NCBI RefSeq assembly: GCF_900130055.1
Contig: NZ_FQXU01000007.1
Span: forward strand, 304,168 to 368,167
From: Clostridium intestinale DSM 6191
GTDB lineage: Bacteria > Bacillota > Clostridia > Clostridiales > Clostridiaceae
Length of the DNA: 64,000 nt
Direction: 5' to 3'
The notes under the pieces: model-generated
Told to the model about the DNA's origin: nothing
The model's input: only the letters and a program-made list of their open reading frames with translations
Database searches by the model: none
In this document: piece by piece, positions 44,316 through 53,978 of the stretch
How the letters are laid out: each line of letters begins with the position of its first letter
Numbering within the stretch: position 1 is the stretch's first letter
Translations under genes and position numbers: made by a program

Positions 44316-44371
44316 AAAAACCTCCTTAAATACTATTTATATAAACTTTTATATATATTTATATATATTTT

Positions 44372-44437
44372 GTTTACTAATATTAAATTTCAAGTTTAAT
44401 TTATTAAACTTTTTTCATTTGTTTACTTTTACTAAAC
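44372..44437 (-). promoter_or_regulatory. Cluster of pot-type operator sites upstream of speD
   Basis: Three near-palindromes: GTTTACTAATATTAAAT (44372-44388), GTTTAATTTATTAAAC (44394-44409) and GTTTACTTTTACTAAAC (44421-44437). Read on the appropriate strand, the first and third match 14 of 17 positions of the pot operator. The first two start 22 bp apart, as in the pot promoter region. Confidence 0.65.
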
Positions 44438-44600
44438 TTGATGTTTTATATATATTAACCAATAAATACTATATCATATTTTAAATGTTAATATATAATC
44501 TAAAATTAGGCGAAAAAATAAGATCAGCTTACTTTATACTAAACTAATCTTAATTTACTCATATTTTCTTTTATTATTTATGATTTCCTATATATATTGA
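44438..44600. other. A+T-rich gap, no clear feature
   Basis: Together with the speD leader this is a 360-bp gene-free stretch. Beyond the operator cluster and upstream ORF I see only poorly structured A+T-rich sequence; no convincing terminator for the 44601 gene is visible. Confidence 0.5.
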
Positions 44601-45167
44601 TTAAAAATTATCCCAAAGTTCTTCTAAATCTTCATAATCCATAAATACATTTTCTAAAAGATCAGCTACATCATCTTCATTCCAATAATTATATTTTTCA
44701 ACATTCTGAAGAAAAATCACATTACCATCAGTTTCACCTTTTACTAATTTTATTTTATTAACTCTATGAACATATTCTTCAATAGGCAAAACTAATTCGT
44801 TGTTAATACTAAGACAGCATAACCTTTCGTTAGTTTCATCTCTTACATCAAGAACTATCTCTTCTTCATGTAAAAGTTTTTGAAGAAAATCTCTTTGAAC
44901 CTTATTTCCATAATCAAACCACATATCATAGATACTTTCTTCAACCTCCCCTATCTTAATTAAAATTAAAAGTATGGTAACTTTTTTATTCTCAATATAG
45001 GCAGTTTTTATTCTTATATCTACCTCTTGGCTAATATAGTCTAATAGATCTTTGTAGTCTTTTATAAATATAAAAGGTACATCTTTCCCATTAAAATTAA
45101 CCACTAAAGGTACTGCGGCACCAGGTGGTGTCTGATCTAACACATCATTTACTGTTATATTATTCAT
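44601..45167 (-). CDS. Hypothetical acidic protein (188 aa)
   Basis: No family recognised. The protein is strongly acidic, with a tail ending DDVADLLENVFMDYEDLEELWDNF, and shows alternating hydrophobic strands in the first half (VPLVVNFNGKDVPFIFI). No membrane segment, signal or metal motif. AGGAAG precedes the ATG. It is separated from the TPR gene by 128 bp with a terminator, so it is a separate unit. Confidence 0.62.
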   Translation of the reverse strand: MNNITVNDVLDQTPPGAAVPLVVNFNGKDVPFIFIKDYKDLLDYISQEVDIRIKTAYIENKKVTILLILIKIGEVEESIYDMWFDYGNKVQRDFLQKLLHEEEIVLDVRDETNERLCCLSINNELVLPIEEYVHRVNKIKLVKGETDGNVIFLQNVEKYNYWNEDDVADLLENVFMDYEDLEELWDNF

Positions 45168-45217
45168 ATTATCACTTCCTATACTATTAAGTCTCTCGCT
45201 AAATATCTAAGATAGAG

Positions 45218-45247
45218 TATAAAAGTGACTATTTAAAATAGCCACTT
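45218..45247 (-). terminator. Terminator of the TPR protein gene
   Basis: Minus strand AAGTGGCTAT/ATAGTCACTT (one G-U pair), followed by TTATAC (45223-45247). The T run is short. Confidence 0.65.
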
Positions 45248-45294
45248 CCATATTTTTGTTTTGAGAATATTATAGCATAATTACTATATTTATA

Positions 45295-46245
45295 CTATTT
45301 AACTTTTCTTAGTTCACTTAATTCCTCTTGTATAGCCTTAGCTAATTCCTCATAATCATTTAACAAATAATTATAGGCTAAGTCGTATATTTCCATCTCA
45401 ACTTTGTATTCTTTTTCTTTATTTTTAATTTTTTCATCTTTTGTTCTATGTAAGTATTTTTCCACTAAACACTTGAAATATTCTTTATCTAAAAATTCCA
45501 TTGATAATTTTAATTTTTCAAGATAATATAGGCTTTTCTTTTCCTTTATTAATAAAAAGTCAATAAACATAAAATATATGCTTTTATCATTAAGTGAGGC
45601 TTTAATTTTTTTTAAAAAGTACTCTTCATCTATTAGCTCTTCTATCTCTTCTTCCGATATCCTTAATGATCTAAGTCTGTTTCTCAGATTATAGAGCCTA
45701 GAATACTCCTTAGTTTGAATTAATAAAGATATATACTTAGTATATGCTTCTTCCTTAGTTATTTCTCCCTGCCCTTGTATAGCAATTAAACAAAATAAGT
45801 CCTCTAAGTTTTCTGACGCTTTTTTAAATTCTAAACTACTTATATTGTACTTGTACTCCATCCAAAGCTCTTTTTCCCAAGTTAAACACCTAGAATCTAA
45901 GTTTTCCTTATAAACTTCTTTTTTGGATATTATATAAGCATTTTGTAGATTTCTATATGAATCTATATATTGTCTCTGCTGTTCCTTAATATACGCTAGA
46001 TTAAGGTATGCATCTTCTATTTCACCAAACTTAAGAAGTACCTTTAAACATAGTTTTTCAGCTAATTCATAGTCTTCTAAGTTAACTGAACAATCTATCA
46101 TAGAAACTAAACAAGTTAGTTCTTCATCCTTTTCTAAAGCTTCTTCTTTTGCTTTTGTAAACATATCTATAGCATCTTTAAATTTATTTTCTTTTTTAAG
46201 CCTAATTCCTTCATTAATTAATATCTGAAATTTACCTCTAGCCAT
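45295..46245 (-). CDS. TPR-like helical repeat protein
   Basis: 316 residues, all helical. The first part shows tetratricopeptide-type repeats (NEGIRLKKENKFKDAIDMFTKA, then CSVNLEDYELAEKLCLKVL and AYLNLAYIKEQQRQYIDSYR). The C-terminal part is a long Lys/Glu-rich helical region. It is probably a cytoplasmic scaffold; no partner is evident. ATG 46245 has GGAGG eight bases upstream; an in-frame start nine codons earlier lacks a binding site. Confidence 0.75.
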   Translation of the reverse strand: MARGKFQILINEGIRLKKENKFKDAIDMFTKAKEEALEKDEELTCLVSMIDCSVNLEDYELAEKLCLKVLLKFGEIEDAYLNLAYIKEQQRQYIDSYRNLQNAYIISKKEVYKENLDSRCLTWEKELWMEYKYNISSLEFKKASENLEDLFCLIAIQGQGEITKEEAYTKYISLLIQTKEYSRLYNLRNRLRSLRISEEEIEELIDEEYFLKKIKASLNDKSIYFMFIDFLLIKEKKSLYYLEKLKLSMEFLDKEYFKCLVEKYLHRTKDEKIKNKEKEYKVEMEIYDLAYNYLLNDYEELAKAIQEELSELRKVK

Positions 46246-46328
46246 ATAGCATTCCTCCATCCCTAGAAGCAAGTGAAACTTGATATAGTCCCCCTTTTAT
46301 TGTAATTTTTTTCTATGATAATATCAAT

Positions 46329-46379
46329 AAAAAAGAAGGGCTTGCCATAAAGATTATAAAAATCTCATTACAAGTCCCT
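46329..46379 (-). terminator. Terminator of the hydroxyacid dehydrogenase gene
   Basis: AGGGACTTG pairs with CAAGCCCT with an inner GATTTTTATAATC stem, then TTCTTTTTTATTG on the minus strand. Confidence 0.75.
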
Positions 46380-46420
46380 ATTTCTGAAATTTATGAAAGT
46401 TGCTTTTTATATTTCTCTAT

Positions 46421-46449
46421 TAGTTCTCAACTTTCAGTTCTCAACCATA
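46421..46449 (-). repeat. GTTGAGAACTGAAA repeat after a stop codon
   Basis: On the minus strand GGTTGAGAACTGAAAGTTGA runs into GAACTAATA within 10 nt of the dehydrogenase stop. It is two tandem copies of a roughly 14-nt unit, related to the repeat at 21809-21837, also placed directly after a stop codon. Confidence 0.65.
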
Positions 46450-46454
46450 AGTTG

Positions 46455-47411
46455 TTAAACTATTCTATTTTTCTTTTCTCCTTTATAAAAAGCTTCTATA
46501 TTCTCAATTAAATAACCAAAAAGCTTTTCTCTAGCTTCCACACTTGCCCAAGCTATATGAGGAGTTGCAACAAGTCTATCCTTGTTTTTAATCTGTAATA
46601 AAGGACTATCTTTTCCTATTGGTTCTGAAACAAATACATCTAAGGCTGCACCTTTTATCAAACCCTCATCTAAAGCTTTTGCTAAATCCTCTTCTTTCAC
46701 AATCGGTCCTCTACCCATATTTACTAAAACTGAACTCTTCTTCATCTTTTTTAAGTTTTCATAATTAATAAGTCCTAAAGTTTTATCATTAAGTGGAGCA
46801 TGTATCGATATTATATCTGAAGTTGATAGAAGTTCATCAAGCTCCACCTTAGTGTAGTCAGCATTGTTGTTATTTCCTGACGCTGAGTAATATTGAACTT
46901 CTGCACCAAAAGCAGTAGCAATAGCCGCAACCTTTCTTCCTATTGCTCCAAGACCTATTATTCCCCAAGTTTTACCTGATATATCATTAAACTCTCTATC
47001 TATATGCGTGAAAATAGGACTTTTAGCATAATTTCCACTTTTCACATAGTCATCATAATAAGCTATTTCATTGTACAAATGTAGAAGAGTTGCAAAAGTA
47101 TGCTGAGCTACTGAGTTTGTAGAATAACCTGCAACATTAGTTACTGCTATTCCCTTTTCTTTAGCATACTCAATATCTATATTATTAAAACCTGTTGCCA
47201 TTTCGCAGATTAGCTCAAGATTTTTTGCATTTGATAAGTTATCTTTATTTAACTCAACTTTATTAGTTAAAATTACATTTGCATCCTGAATTCTTGAAGC
47301 AACTTCATTATCCTCTGTTAAATCATAATAAGTTACTTCTCCCAAAGAATTTAACAAGCTAAAATCTACATTCCCCATACTTATTCCATCTAATATCACA
47401 ATTTTTCTCAT
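46455..47411 (-). CDS. D-2-hydroxyacid dehydrogenase (NAD-dependent)
   Basis: 318 residues. Substrate-binding part with EMATGFNNIDI, Rossmann motif WGIIGLGAIGRKVA near residue 148, catalytic Arg in VNMGRGPIV, and the Glu/His pair in DVFVSEP and TPHIAWAS. Sequence resembles glycerate/hydroxypyruvate or 2-oxoacid reductases; the substrate cannot be fixed. It starts 36 bp after the metH stop, with AGGAGG upstream, and may be co-transcribed with metH. Confidence 0.88.
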   Translation of the reverse strand: MRKIVILDGISMGNVDFSLLNSLGEVTYYDLTEDNEVASRIQDANVILTNKVELNKDNLSNAKNLELICEMATGFNNIDIEYAKEKGIAVTNVAGYSTNSVAQHTFATLLHLYNEIAYYDDYVKSGNYAKSPIFTHIDREFNDISGKTWGIIGLGAIGRKVAAIATAFGAEVQYYSASGNNNNADYTKVELDELLSTSDIISIHAPLNDKTLGLINYENLKKMKKSSVLVNMGRGPIVKEEDLAKALDEGLIKGAALDVFVSEPIGKDSPLLQIKNKDRLVATPHIAWASVEAREKLFGYLIENIEAFYKGEKKNRIV

Positions 47412-47447
47412 GAATACTCTTCCTCCTAAAGTTCCTTTTATCTCTTA

Positions 47448-50400
47448 TTATAATAAATAGTTATTAAGTCTCTTCTCAACTACTTCAATCTTTTCACCTG
47501 TTCTTCTGCTATAATCCTCTATTTGATCCTTAGAAAGTTTAAGAAGATCAAAATATCTTGATTTTGGAGCCCCAAAGTACAATCCACATACAGATGATAC
47601 AGGGTTCATCATATAGCTTTCAGTTAAAGTTACAGAAGTTACCTCAGTTCCATTTAATAACTTAAATAGTTTCTCCATTTGTTTAGGATCTTTTAAAGAT
47701 GGATAACCAAAGGCTGGTCTTATTCCTCTATATTTGCTTTGGAATAGTTCCTTTTTAGTTATATTTTCTTCTTTTGAGTAACCCCAATATACTTTTCTTA
47801 TTTCTTCATGTAATTTCTCAGCAGAAGCTTCAGCTAATCTATCACATAAAAGTTTAAGCATAATAGCTTTATAGTCTTCTCCGCTATTTTTAAGTTCTCT
47901 TTCATACTCATTTACTTCAGTACCTGCTGTCACTAAAAATCCGCCTATATAGTCCACTCTATTGCTATCTAAAGGTGCTACAAAGTCAGCTAAGGATAAA
48001 TAAGAGCCTTCTGATTTCTCTCTTTGTTGACGCAAGAAATTGAAAGTTTCTAAAACTCCACCCTTCTCATCGTGAATAACAATATCTTCTCCTATAGAAT
48101 TACATGGAAAAATACCAAATACACCCTTTGGACACACTTTGTTATTTTTCTCTAATTCATCTAACATTTCATTTGCTTCCTTAAATAGCTTTTTAGCTTC
48201 TTGTGCATACTTCTCATCTTCTAAAATTTCTGGATAAGTTTTTTTCATTTCCCAAGCTATAAAGAAGAAAGTCCAATCTATATATTCTCTAAGTTCTCTA
48301 ACTGAATACTTAATTTCTTTTATTCCTATAAACTCAGGTTTATCTATTACTTCAGTATTCCAATCAAGTTTTAAAGCTTTCCCTTTAGCCTCTTCTATAG
48401 AAACATTTTTTATAGAAATAGCTTTATAATTTTCTCTTGCTTTTTCATACTCTTCTTTTACCTTTTCTAAATATCCTTTTTTATCTTTCATTAGCTCCTT
48501 AAGAATCTCTACAGTCTTTGAAGCATCTCCTCCATAAATTACTCCATTAGAGTAATTAGGTGCTATCTTTAGAGCTGTATGAGTTTTAGAGGTCGTTGCA
48601 CCACCTATTAATAATGGAACATCAAACCCTTGCTTTTCCATTTCTGAAGCTACATGTGCCATCTCATCTAAAGATGGTGTAATAAGTCCACTTAAACCTA
48701 TAGCATCTACATTTTCCTCTTTTGCTCTTTTTAATATTTCCTCACAAGGAACCATAACCCCTAAATCTATAACTTCAAAGTTATTGCAGGCTAATACAAC
48801 TCCAACTATATTTTTACCTATATCGTGAACATCACCTTTTACAGTTGCCAAAAGTATTTTGCCAGCTTTAGAGCCACCTTTTGAATTTTCAGCTTTTATA
48901 TATGGCATCAATATCTCTACTGCCTTTTTCATAACCCTTGCAGACTTAACAACTTGAGGAAGGAACATCTTTCCTTCACCAAATAAGTCTCCAACGATTT
49001 TCATTCCATCCATTAAAGGTCCTTCAATTATAATTAAAGCCTTATCATATTGTTTTCTAGCTTCCTCTAAATCCTCTTCAAGATAATCGCTTATTCCTTT
49101 AACTATTGCATGGCTTAGTCTTTTCTCTATATCTTCACTTCTCCAAAGTTCTATTTTTTCTTCTTGTTTTCCACCTTGCTCTCTATACTTTTCAGCAAGT
49201 TCAAGAAGTTCTTCTCTAGCTCCTTGCTTCTTATTTAATACTACATTTTCAACTAGTTCTAGAAGTTCCTCTGGAATATCATCATAAATCCTTATCATTC
49301 CTGGATTAACAATCCCCATATCCATTCCAGCTTTAATAGCATGATATAAAAATACTGAATGCATAGCTTCTCTTATAACATTATTTCCTCTAAATGAAAA
49401 ACTAAGATTAGAAACTCCTCCTGATATCTTTGCATAAGGTAGGTTTTCCTTTATCCATTTAGTTGCTTTAATAAAATCTACTCCATAATTATCATGCTCA
49501 TCCATCCCAGTAGCTATTGCTAGTATATTAGGATCAAATATTATATCTTCTGGTGGAAAGTTAATCTTATTAACTAATAAATCATAGGCTCTTTTGCATA
49601 TCTCTAATCTTCTTTCATAATTATCAGCCTGACCTTTTTCATCAAATGCCATTACAACTGTAGCTGCTCCAAAACTTTTAATGACTTTAGCTTTCTTTAA
49701 GAACTCTTCTTCTCCTTCTTTTAGAGATATAGAGTTAACTATAGGTTTTCCACCAATAGCTTGAATACCTGCCAAAATTACTTCCCATCTTGATGAGTCT
49801 ATCATAATAGGTTTTCTTGCAACTTCAGGTTCAGATGCTAAAAGCTTTAAGAAGTGATCCATCTCTTCTTTTCCTTCTAAAAGTCCATCATCAAAGTTTA
49901 CATCTAAAACCTGGGCTCCATTTTCAACCTGTTCCCTAGCTATTGCTAAAGCTTCTTCATACTTTTTCTCTCTTATAAGTCTTGCAAACTTAGCAGAACC
50001 TGCAACATTTAGTCTCTCTCCTATATTTACAAAGTTATTTTCTTCTTTAACTTCTAGTAACTCTAATCCTGCATAAGAACTTACTCTTTTTACTTCTGGT
50101 ATAACTCTTGGGGAATACTCTTGTGTAAGTTCATGTATGGCTTTAATGTGTGCAGGAGTAGTTCCACAACAACCCCCTACAATGTTTAAATGACTTTCAT
50201 CTAATAATTCTTTTAAATTCTTCACAGTTATTTCTGGAATCTCATCATATTCTCCTAATAAGTTTGGTAACCCTGCATTAGGATATACAGATATATATAA
50301 GTCCTGCTTTTTAGATAGCTCTTTTACAAATGGAACTAATTCCTTAACTCCAAATGAACAGTTCAAACCTATAGATATTACATAATCGCTTTTCATAGAT

Positions 50401-51101
50401 ACAGCAAAAGCTTCTAATGTCTGACCTGATAGAATTCTTCCACCTTTATCATTTATTGTTCCAGAAATCATTATAGGAAGAACCTTTCCTTTTTCTTCAT
50501 AGACCTCCTCAGCTGCAATAATAGCTGCTCTAGCATTTAAGGAATCGAATATAGTCTCAATTAAAAGTACATCTACTCCACCATCTATTAAGCCTCTTAT
50601 CTGAACTTTATAAGAATCTAAAACCTCTTTAAAACTTACGCTTCTATATGCTGGGTTTTCAACCTCTGGAGACATGGATAAAGTTTTATTTGTAGGCCCT
50701 ATAGAACCTGCTACAAACCTTGGATTTTCTGGAGTCGAAAACCCATTAGCTACTTCTTTAGCTATTTTTGCTCCTTGAAAATTTAAATCATAAACTAAAT
50801 CTGTTAATCCATAATCTTCTTGTGATATCACGTTACTGTTAAAAGTATTAGTTTCTATTATATGGGCCCCTGCCTCTAAATACGCTTTTTGTATTTCTTT
50901 AATAACCTCTGGCTTTGTTAAACTTAATAAATCATTATTACCTTTTTGATCTTTATTAAAATCCTTTAATAATTCTCCCCTAAAATCATCTTCTTTAAGT
51001 TTATATGCTTGAATACAAGTTCCCATTGCCCCATCAAGAACCAGTATTTTCTTTTCAAGTTCCTTTATTAATAATGTATCTTTAAATAAATGCCCCCTCA
51101 T
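47448..51101 (-). CDS. metH: Cobalamin-dependent methionine synthase
   Basis: 1217 residues, full-length. Homocysteine-binding domain with zinc Cys in [13 protein letters not shown]; pterin-binding domain ([18 protein letters not shown], then DVNFDDGL); B12 cap and binding domain with the lower-ligand motif [21 protein letters not shown]-terminal SAM activation domain ([12 protein letters not shown]). It methylates homocysteine from methyl-tetrahydrofolate. AAGGAGG precedes the ATG. I see no SAM or B12 riboswitch upstream; instead the leader carries copy 2 of the hairpin element at 51139-51216. Confidence 0.95.
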   Translation of the reverse strand: MRGHLFKDTLLIKELEKKILVLDGAMGTCIQAYKLKEDDFRGELLKDFNKDQKGNNDLLSLTKPEVIKEIQKAYLEAGAHIIETNTFNSNVISQEDYGLTDLVYDLNFQGAKIAKEVANGFSTPENPRFVAGSIGPTNKTLSMSPEVENPAYRSVSFKEVLDSYKVQIRGLIDGGVDVLLIETIFDSLNARAAIIAAEEVYEEKGKVLPIMISGTINDKGGRILSGQTLEAFAVSMKSDYVISIGLNCSFGVKELVPFVKELSKKQDLYISVYPNAGLPNLLGEYDEIPEITVKNLKELLDESHLNIVGGCCGTTPAHIKAIHELTQEYSPRVIPEVKRVSSYAGLELLEVKEENNFVNIGERLNVAGSAKFARLIREKKYEEALAIAREQVENGAQVLDVNFDDGLLEGKEEMDHFLKLLASEPEVARKPIMIDSSRWEVILAGIQAIGGKPIVNSISLKEGEEEFLKKAKVIKSFGAATVVMAFDEKGQADNYERRLEICKRAYDLLVNKINFPPEDIIFDPNILAIATGMDEHDNYGVDFIKATKWIKENLPYAKISGGVSNLSFSFRGNNVIREAMHSVFLYHAIKAGMDMGIVNPGMIRIYDDIPEELLELVENVVLNKKQGAREELLELAEKYREQGGKQEEKIELWRSEDIEKRLSHAIVKGISDYLEEDLEEARKQYDKALIIIEGPLMDGMKIVGDLFGEGKMFLPQVVKSARVMKKAVEILMPYIKAENSKGGSKAGKILLATVKGDVHDIGKNIVGVVLACNNFEVIDLGVMVPCEEILKRAKEENVDAIGLSGLITPSLDEMAHVASEMEKQGFDVPLLIGGATTSKTHTALKIAPNYSNGVIYGGDASKTVEILKELMKDKKGYLEKVKEEYEKARENYKAISIKNVSIEEAKGKALKLDWNTEVIDKPEFIGIKEIKYSVRELREYIDWTFFFIAWEMKKTYPEILEDEKYAQEAKKLFKEANEMLDELEKNNKVCPKGVFGIFPCNSIGEDIVIHDEKGGVLETFNFLRQQREKSEGSYLSLADFVAPLDSNRVDYIGGFLVTAGTEVNEYERELKNSGEDYKAIMLKLLCDRLAEASAEKLHEEIRKVYWGYSKEENITKKELFQSKYRGIRPAFGYPSLKDPKQMEKLFKLLNGTEVTSVTLTESYMMNPVSSVCGLYFGAPKSRYFDLLKLSKDQIEDYSRRTGEKIEVVEKRLNNYLL

Positions 51102-51138
51102 TAGTTGCCTCCTTAATTATCTAGTTTATTTGTATTTC

Positions 51139-51216
51139 TTTATCTGATGTCTAGCCACTGTAACACTCCCATCTTATATTAAAGTGGGAGATAACAGTGG
51201 CACGACCCTAGATAAG
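51139..51216. repeat. Two-copy hairpin element, copy 2 (metH leader)
   Basis: A 78-nt element sharing both arms with 13831-13907, including the GAT/CCC bubble. The centre is a different but self-complementary sequence (CTCCCA...TGGGAG). One arm has a TAG to CAC change that opens three pairs. It lies 38 nt upstream of the metH start codon. Confidence 0.75.
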
Positions 51217-51330
51217 TTTCACTTTATACATTTTATGTATTATTATACTATATGAACTACTCCAATTCTATATTTAGACAAAATAATTGACTTTATGCCC
51301 TCTGCAAAAAATTTAAACTAAATCCTATAC

Positions 51331-51362
51331 AAAAAAATGTAACCATATTATTATGATTACAT
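51331..51362 (-). terminator. Terminator of the 51374 gene
   Basis: ATGTAATCAT pairs with ATGGTTACAT on the minus strand (51337-51362), followed by TTTTTT. Confidence 0.82.
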
Positions 51363-51373
51363 CTTTTCTCACC

Positions 51374-51673
51374 TTAATTTATAAGCTTTCTGATATTCAA
51401 AACCCTATCTCTGTTTTTTAAATCTAAAATTTCACAGTTTGTTTTGAAAAACCTCACACAACCTGATTTCTGTGTCCCTCTAACACATCTATATTTCTCT
51501 CCATCTATCAATGAAATAAGAGAGTTATATTTATCAAAACCTAGAAACTTAACTTCCCTTCCCATATTTTTTAGCATTTTTAGACTTTCTCCTATAAGAG
51601 TATCAATATCTTCACAATATCTTTTTAAACGTACCTCAAAGACTTTTTCGTCAGAATTATTAATATTATCCAT
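51374..51673 (-). CDS. Hypothetical protein (99 aa)
   Basis: No family recognised. The product is basic and has three Cys in the central and C-terminal part (EKYRCVRGTQKSGCVRFFKT and NCEIL) without a clear zinc pattern. ATG 51673 has TTGGAG upstream at a long spacing; longer frames would overlap the preceding zinc-ribbon gene. It follows that gene closely and is probably co-transcribed with it. Confidence 0.55.
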   Translation of the reverse strand: MDNINNSDEKVFEVRLKRYCEDIDTLIGESLKMLKNMGREVKFLGFDKYNSLISLIDGEKYRCVRGTQKSGCVRFFKTNCEILDLKNRDRVLNIRKLIN

Positions 51674-51702
51674 ACTTTTATTTTCTCCAAATATATCTAA
51701 AA

Positions 51703-52101
51703 TTAATCCCAAGATATATAGTTTTCTATATAGGTTAAAGCAGCTTCTCTGCAATTAGGGCAGTGTATATTATCAATTTCTTTTAAATTATTAATCTTCG
51801 CCATTTTATTATTACACTTGTTACAGTACATTTGCTCTTCAAACTTTACTCCATCTTGAAAATCAATTTTTAAAGCACTCTTATCTACAATTTCAGAGCA
51901 TTCTTCACAATAGTATATTTGTCTAGTTACATGAAAATCTTCTACACAGTAATTTTCTAGTAACCTTTCTACAACATTAATATTTCTTTCATCTATAGTT
52001 TCCATTGTCTTCTCAAAAGTAGGTTTATACATTCCATATCCTAAAAGTAATTCCTTTGAAAACTCACATTTATTACATTTTATAATTATACCACTTCCCA
52101 T
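51703..52101 (-). CDS. Multi-zinc-ribbon protein
   Basis: 132 residues with four CxxC knuckles (CNKC, CEEC, CNKC, CPNC), enough for two zinc ribbons. No membrane segment. I do not recognise a specific function; such proteins often bind nucleic acid or protein. It is followed by the 51374 gene, and a structured RNA candidate lies upstream on the same strand. Confidence 0.7.
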   Translation of the reverse strand: MGSGIIIKCNKCEFSKELLLGYGMYKPTFEKTMETIDERNINVVERLLENYCVEDFHVTRQIYYCEECSEIVDKSALKIDFQDGVKFEEQMYCNKCNNKMAKINNLKEIDNIHCPNCREAALTYIENYISWD

Positions 52102-52199
52102 GCTTTACTCCTCACCCCCTAATTATGAATATCTTCTAATATATCTATATTACATAACTGGAGATTTATTCTAAGTTATAAAAAAGTTATCTATATTTA

Positions 52200-52408
52200 A
52201 TAAAAAAGTCGCCAAGGCGATTATGAGCCGTCGACTTTTTTTGCGCATCTGCCTTTCCAAACGCATGTGAGGAAAAACTGGCAGGCGCTCAATTTTCTTG
52301 TTTTTTATTCTTTAGGAGCTTCATGTCTAATAAATGAATTTAACGCAACCACTCCTACGTCGGGTTGCTACAGCAATAATGTGTATAATTTCCTAAAGAA
52401 TAAAATAG
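52200..52408 (-). ncRNA. Highly structured non-coding RNA candidate, about 205 nt
   Basis: Minus strand in order: a perfect 15-bp helix (52391-52405 with 52303-52317) enclosing hairpins GCAACC/GGTTGC (52345-52368) and TTCAT/ATGAA; a second domain with nested stems GCGC, CTGCC and TTTCC (52243-52288); and an intrinsic terminator AAAAAAGTCG/CGACTTTTTT (52202-52241). G+C is clearly above the flanks and no ORF fits. Size and multi-stem layout recall abundant clostridial RNAs such as the raiA motif, but I cannot confirm the family. Confidence 0.65.
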
Positions 52409-52443
52409 GCCTATAAGTTGTTATCAACTCATAGGCCTTTATT
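52408..52443. terminator. Terminator of the ZIP transporter gene
   Basis: AATAGGCCTATAAGTTG and CAACTCATAGGCCTTT form a stem with a 4-nt loop (52410-52441), with T-rich sequence on both sides. On the minus strand it is followed at once by the structured RNA. Confidence 0.82.
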
Positions 52444-52456
52444 TCACCGTATTTTG

Positions 52457-53257
52457 TTAGCCTAGAGCAACATCAAGAAGCATCATAACAGCAAATCCTA
52501 AAATTGTTCCCATAGTTGCAATATCAGATCCTGAATCTGCTTGCGACTCTGGTATTAGTTCTTCAACTACAACAAATATCATAGCTCCTGCTGCAAAGGC
52601 TAAGGCATAAGGTAATATTCCTTTCATAGTCAGTACGAGCACTGCTCCTATAACTCCCGATATAGGTTCTACTACTCCTGAAAGCTGTCCAAACATAAAA
52701 CTTTTCCATCTAGATAACCCTTCTCTTCTTAATGGAACGGATACAGCTGCGCCTTCTGGAAAGTTTTGAAGTCCTATACCTAATGCTAAAGCTATTGCCG
52801 ATGCTAAAGTAGCTCCAGAACCACCATCAGCTAAAGCTCCAAATGCAACTCCAACTGCTAATCCTTCTGGTATATTATGAAGGGTTATAGCCAAAACCAA
52901 AAGTATACTTCTTTTAAGGGAGGTTTTAACCCCTTCTTCCTCTCCTTCACCTTTATCAAGGTGTAAGTGAGGTAAAAATTTATCTACAACTCTTAGAAAA
53001 AATCCACCTAATAAAAATCCTATAACAGCAGGTATCCAAGGAACAATTCCCATTTCCTCTGCCATCTCTATAGAAGGTTTTAATAATGACCAAAAGCTCG
53101 CTGCTATCATAATTCCTGCAGCAAAACCTAACATGGCATTTAAAACTTTTTTATTTATGTCTTTAAAGAAAAAAACTACTGCTGCTCCAAGAGCAGTTAT
53201 ACCCCAAGTAAATAAAGTCGCTATAAGAGCAAGTAAGATAGGATTATAGTTTTCCAT
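52457..53257 (-). CDS. ZIP family metal transporter
   Basis: 266 residues with eight hydrophobic segments and the ZIP metal-site helices HNIPEGLAVGVAFGA and NFPEGAAVSVPLRREG. A His/Glu-rich loop (HLHLDKGEGEEEGV) lies between segments 3 and 4, as is usual. It imports zinc or another divalent metal. A 10-bp inverted repeat flanks its ribosome binding site region (53260-53312). Confidence 0.92.
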   Translation of the reverse strand: MENYNPILLALIATLFTWGITALGAAVVFFFKDINKKVLNAMLGFAAGIMIAASFWSLLKPSIEMAEEMGIVPWIPAVIGFLLGGFFLRVVDKFLPHLHLDKGEGEEEGVKTSLKRSILLVLAITLHNIPEGLAVGVAFGALADGGSGATLASAIALALGIGLQNFPEGAAVSVPLRREGLSRWKSFMFGQLSGVVEPISGVIGAVLVLTMKGILPYALAFAAGAMIFVVVEELIPESQADSGSDIATMGTILGFAVMMLLDVALG

Positions 53258-53259
53258 CT

Positions 53260-53312
53260 ATATCAATCTCCTTTCCTTATCCAATATATGAATAAAAAAA
53301 GTAGATTGATAT
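53260..53312 (-). promoter_or_regulatory. Inverted repeat overlapping the ZIP ribosome binding site
   Basis: ATATCAATCT (minus strand 53312-53303) and AGATTGATAT (53269-53260) form a perfect 10-bp pair around 33 nt. The 3' arm overlaps the last bases of GGAG and ends 2 nt before the ATG, so it could mask translation or bind a repressor. Confidence 0.5.
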
Positions 53313-53329
53313 CAGAATTTATCGATTCT

Positions 53330-53875
53330 CTATACTTTTGCAAACTTTTTTTCTAAAAAATTCTCCCAAATTATATTACATATCATTGCAACTACAATTC
53401 CTAAACACATTCCTGCTATGACATCACTCAAATAATGTACATATAAATAAATTCTAGAAAAACCTATGATACATGCTAATGTAATAAATAAAAAAGAATA
53501 CTTCTTAATGTGTAAACTTAAGATAGTAGCTGCAGCAAAAGCACTTGAAGTATGTCCTGATGGAAAAGAAAAAGAGCTTGGTGGCTTAACTATAAGCTCA
53601 ATTCCCTCTATGCTTATAAAGGGCCTCTCCCTTTCGATTATGTTTTTTAATGCTACATCACCTATTAAATAGTTTACTAAAAGTACGGCTAATGTAAGTA
53701 TTCCAGCTTTTCTATATTTTCTACTTATTATTAGGGCTAATGAAATTACAATCCAAATAGCACCCCCATGACCTAAATTGGTTATGATAGGCAAAACACT
53801 ATCCAAAAAACTATTTGATATATACTTCTGAATAAAATCAAAAGTATTTAAATCCAAACTTTTAATAAAATCCAT
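53330..53875 (-). CDS. PAP2 family phosphatase
   Basis: 181 residues, five membrane helices, with the three PAP2 motifs: KNIIERERPF, PSGHTSSAFA and SRIYLYVHYLSDVIAG. Members dephosphorylate lipid phosphates such as undecaprenyl pyrophosphate or phosphatidate on the outer face. The substrate is not resolved. AGGAGG precedes the ATG. Confidence 0.92.
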   Translation of the reverse strand: MDFIKSLDLNTFDFIQKYISNSFLDSVLPIITNLGHGGAIWIVISLALIISRKYRKAGILTLAVLLVNYLIGDVALKNIIERERPFISIEGIELIVKPPSSFSFPSGHTSSAFAAATILSLHIKKYSFLFITLACIIGFSRIYLYVHYLSDVIAGMCLGIVVAMICNIIWENFLEKKFAKV

Positions 53876-53950
53876 TACTCTCCTCCTAAAATAACTTTTA
53901 ATAATAAACTTAAAATTTTTATGCTACCACTTATCCTAGTATAAATATGG

Positions 53951-53978
53951 CAAAAATAAAAGCGGCATAACCGCTTTT
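53951..53978 (-). terminator. Terminator of the YkvA-like gene
   Basis: AAAAGCGG-CATAA-CCGCTTTT (53958-53978), followed on the minus strand by TATTTTTG; the stem overlaps the stop codon. Confidence 0.82.

Noticed and set aside
51139..51216. SAM or cobalamin riboswitch upstream of metH
   Set aside because: None of the conserved core sequences of S-box, SAM-II or B12 riboswitches is present; the structure instead matches the repeat at 13831-13907.
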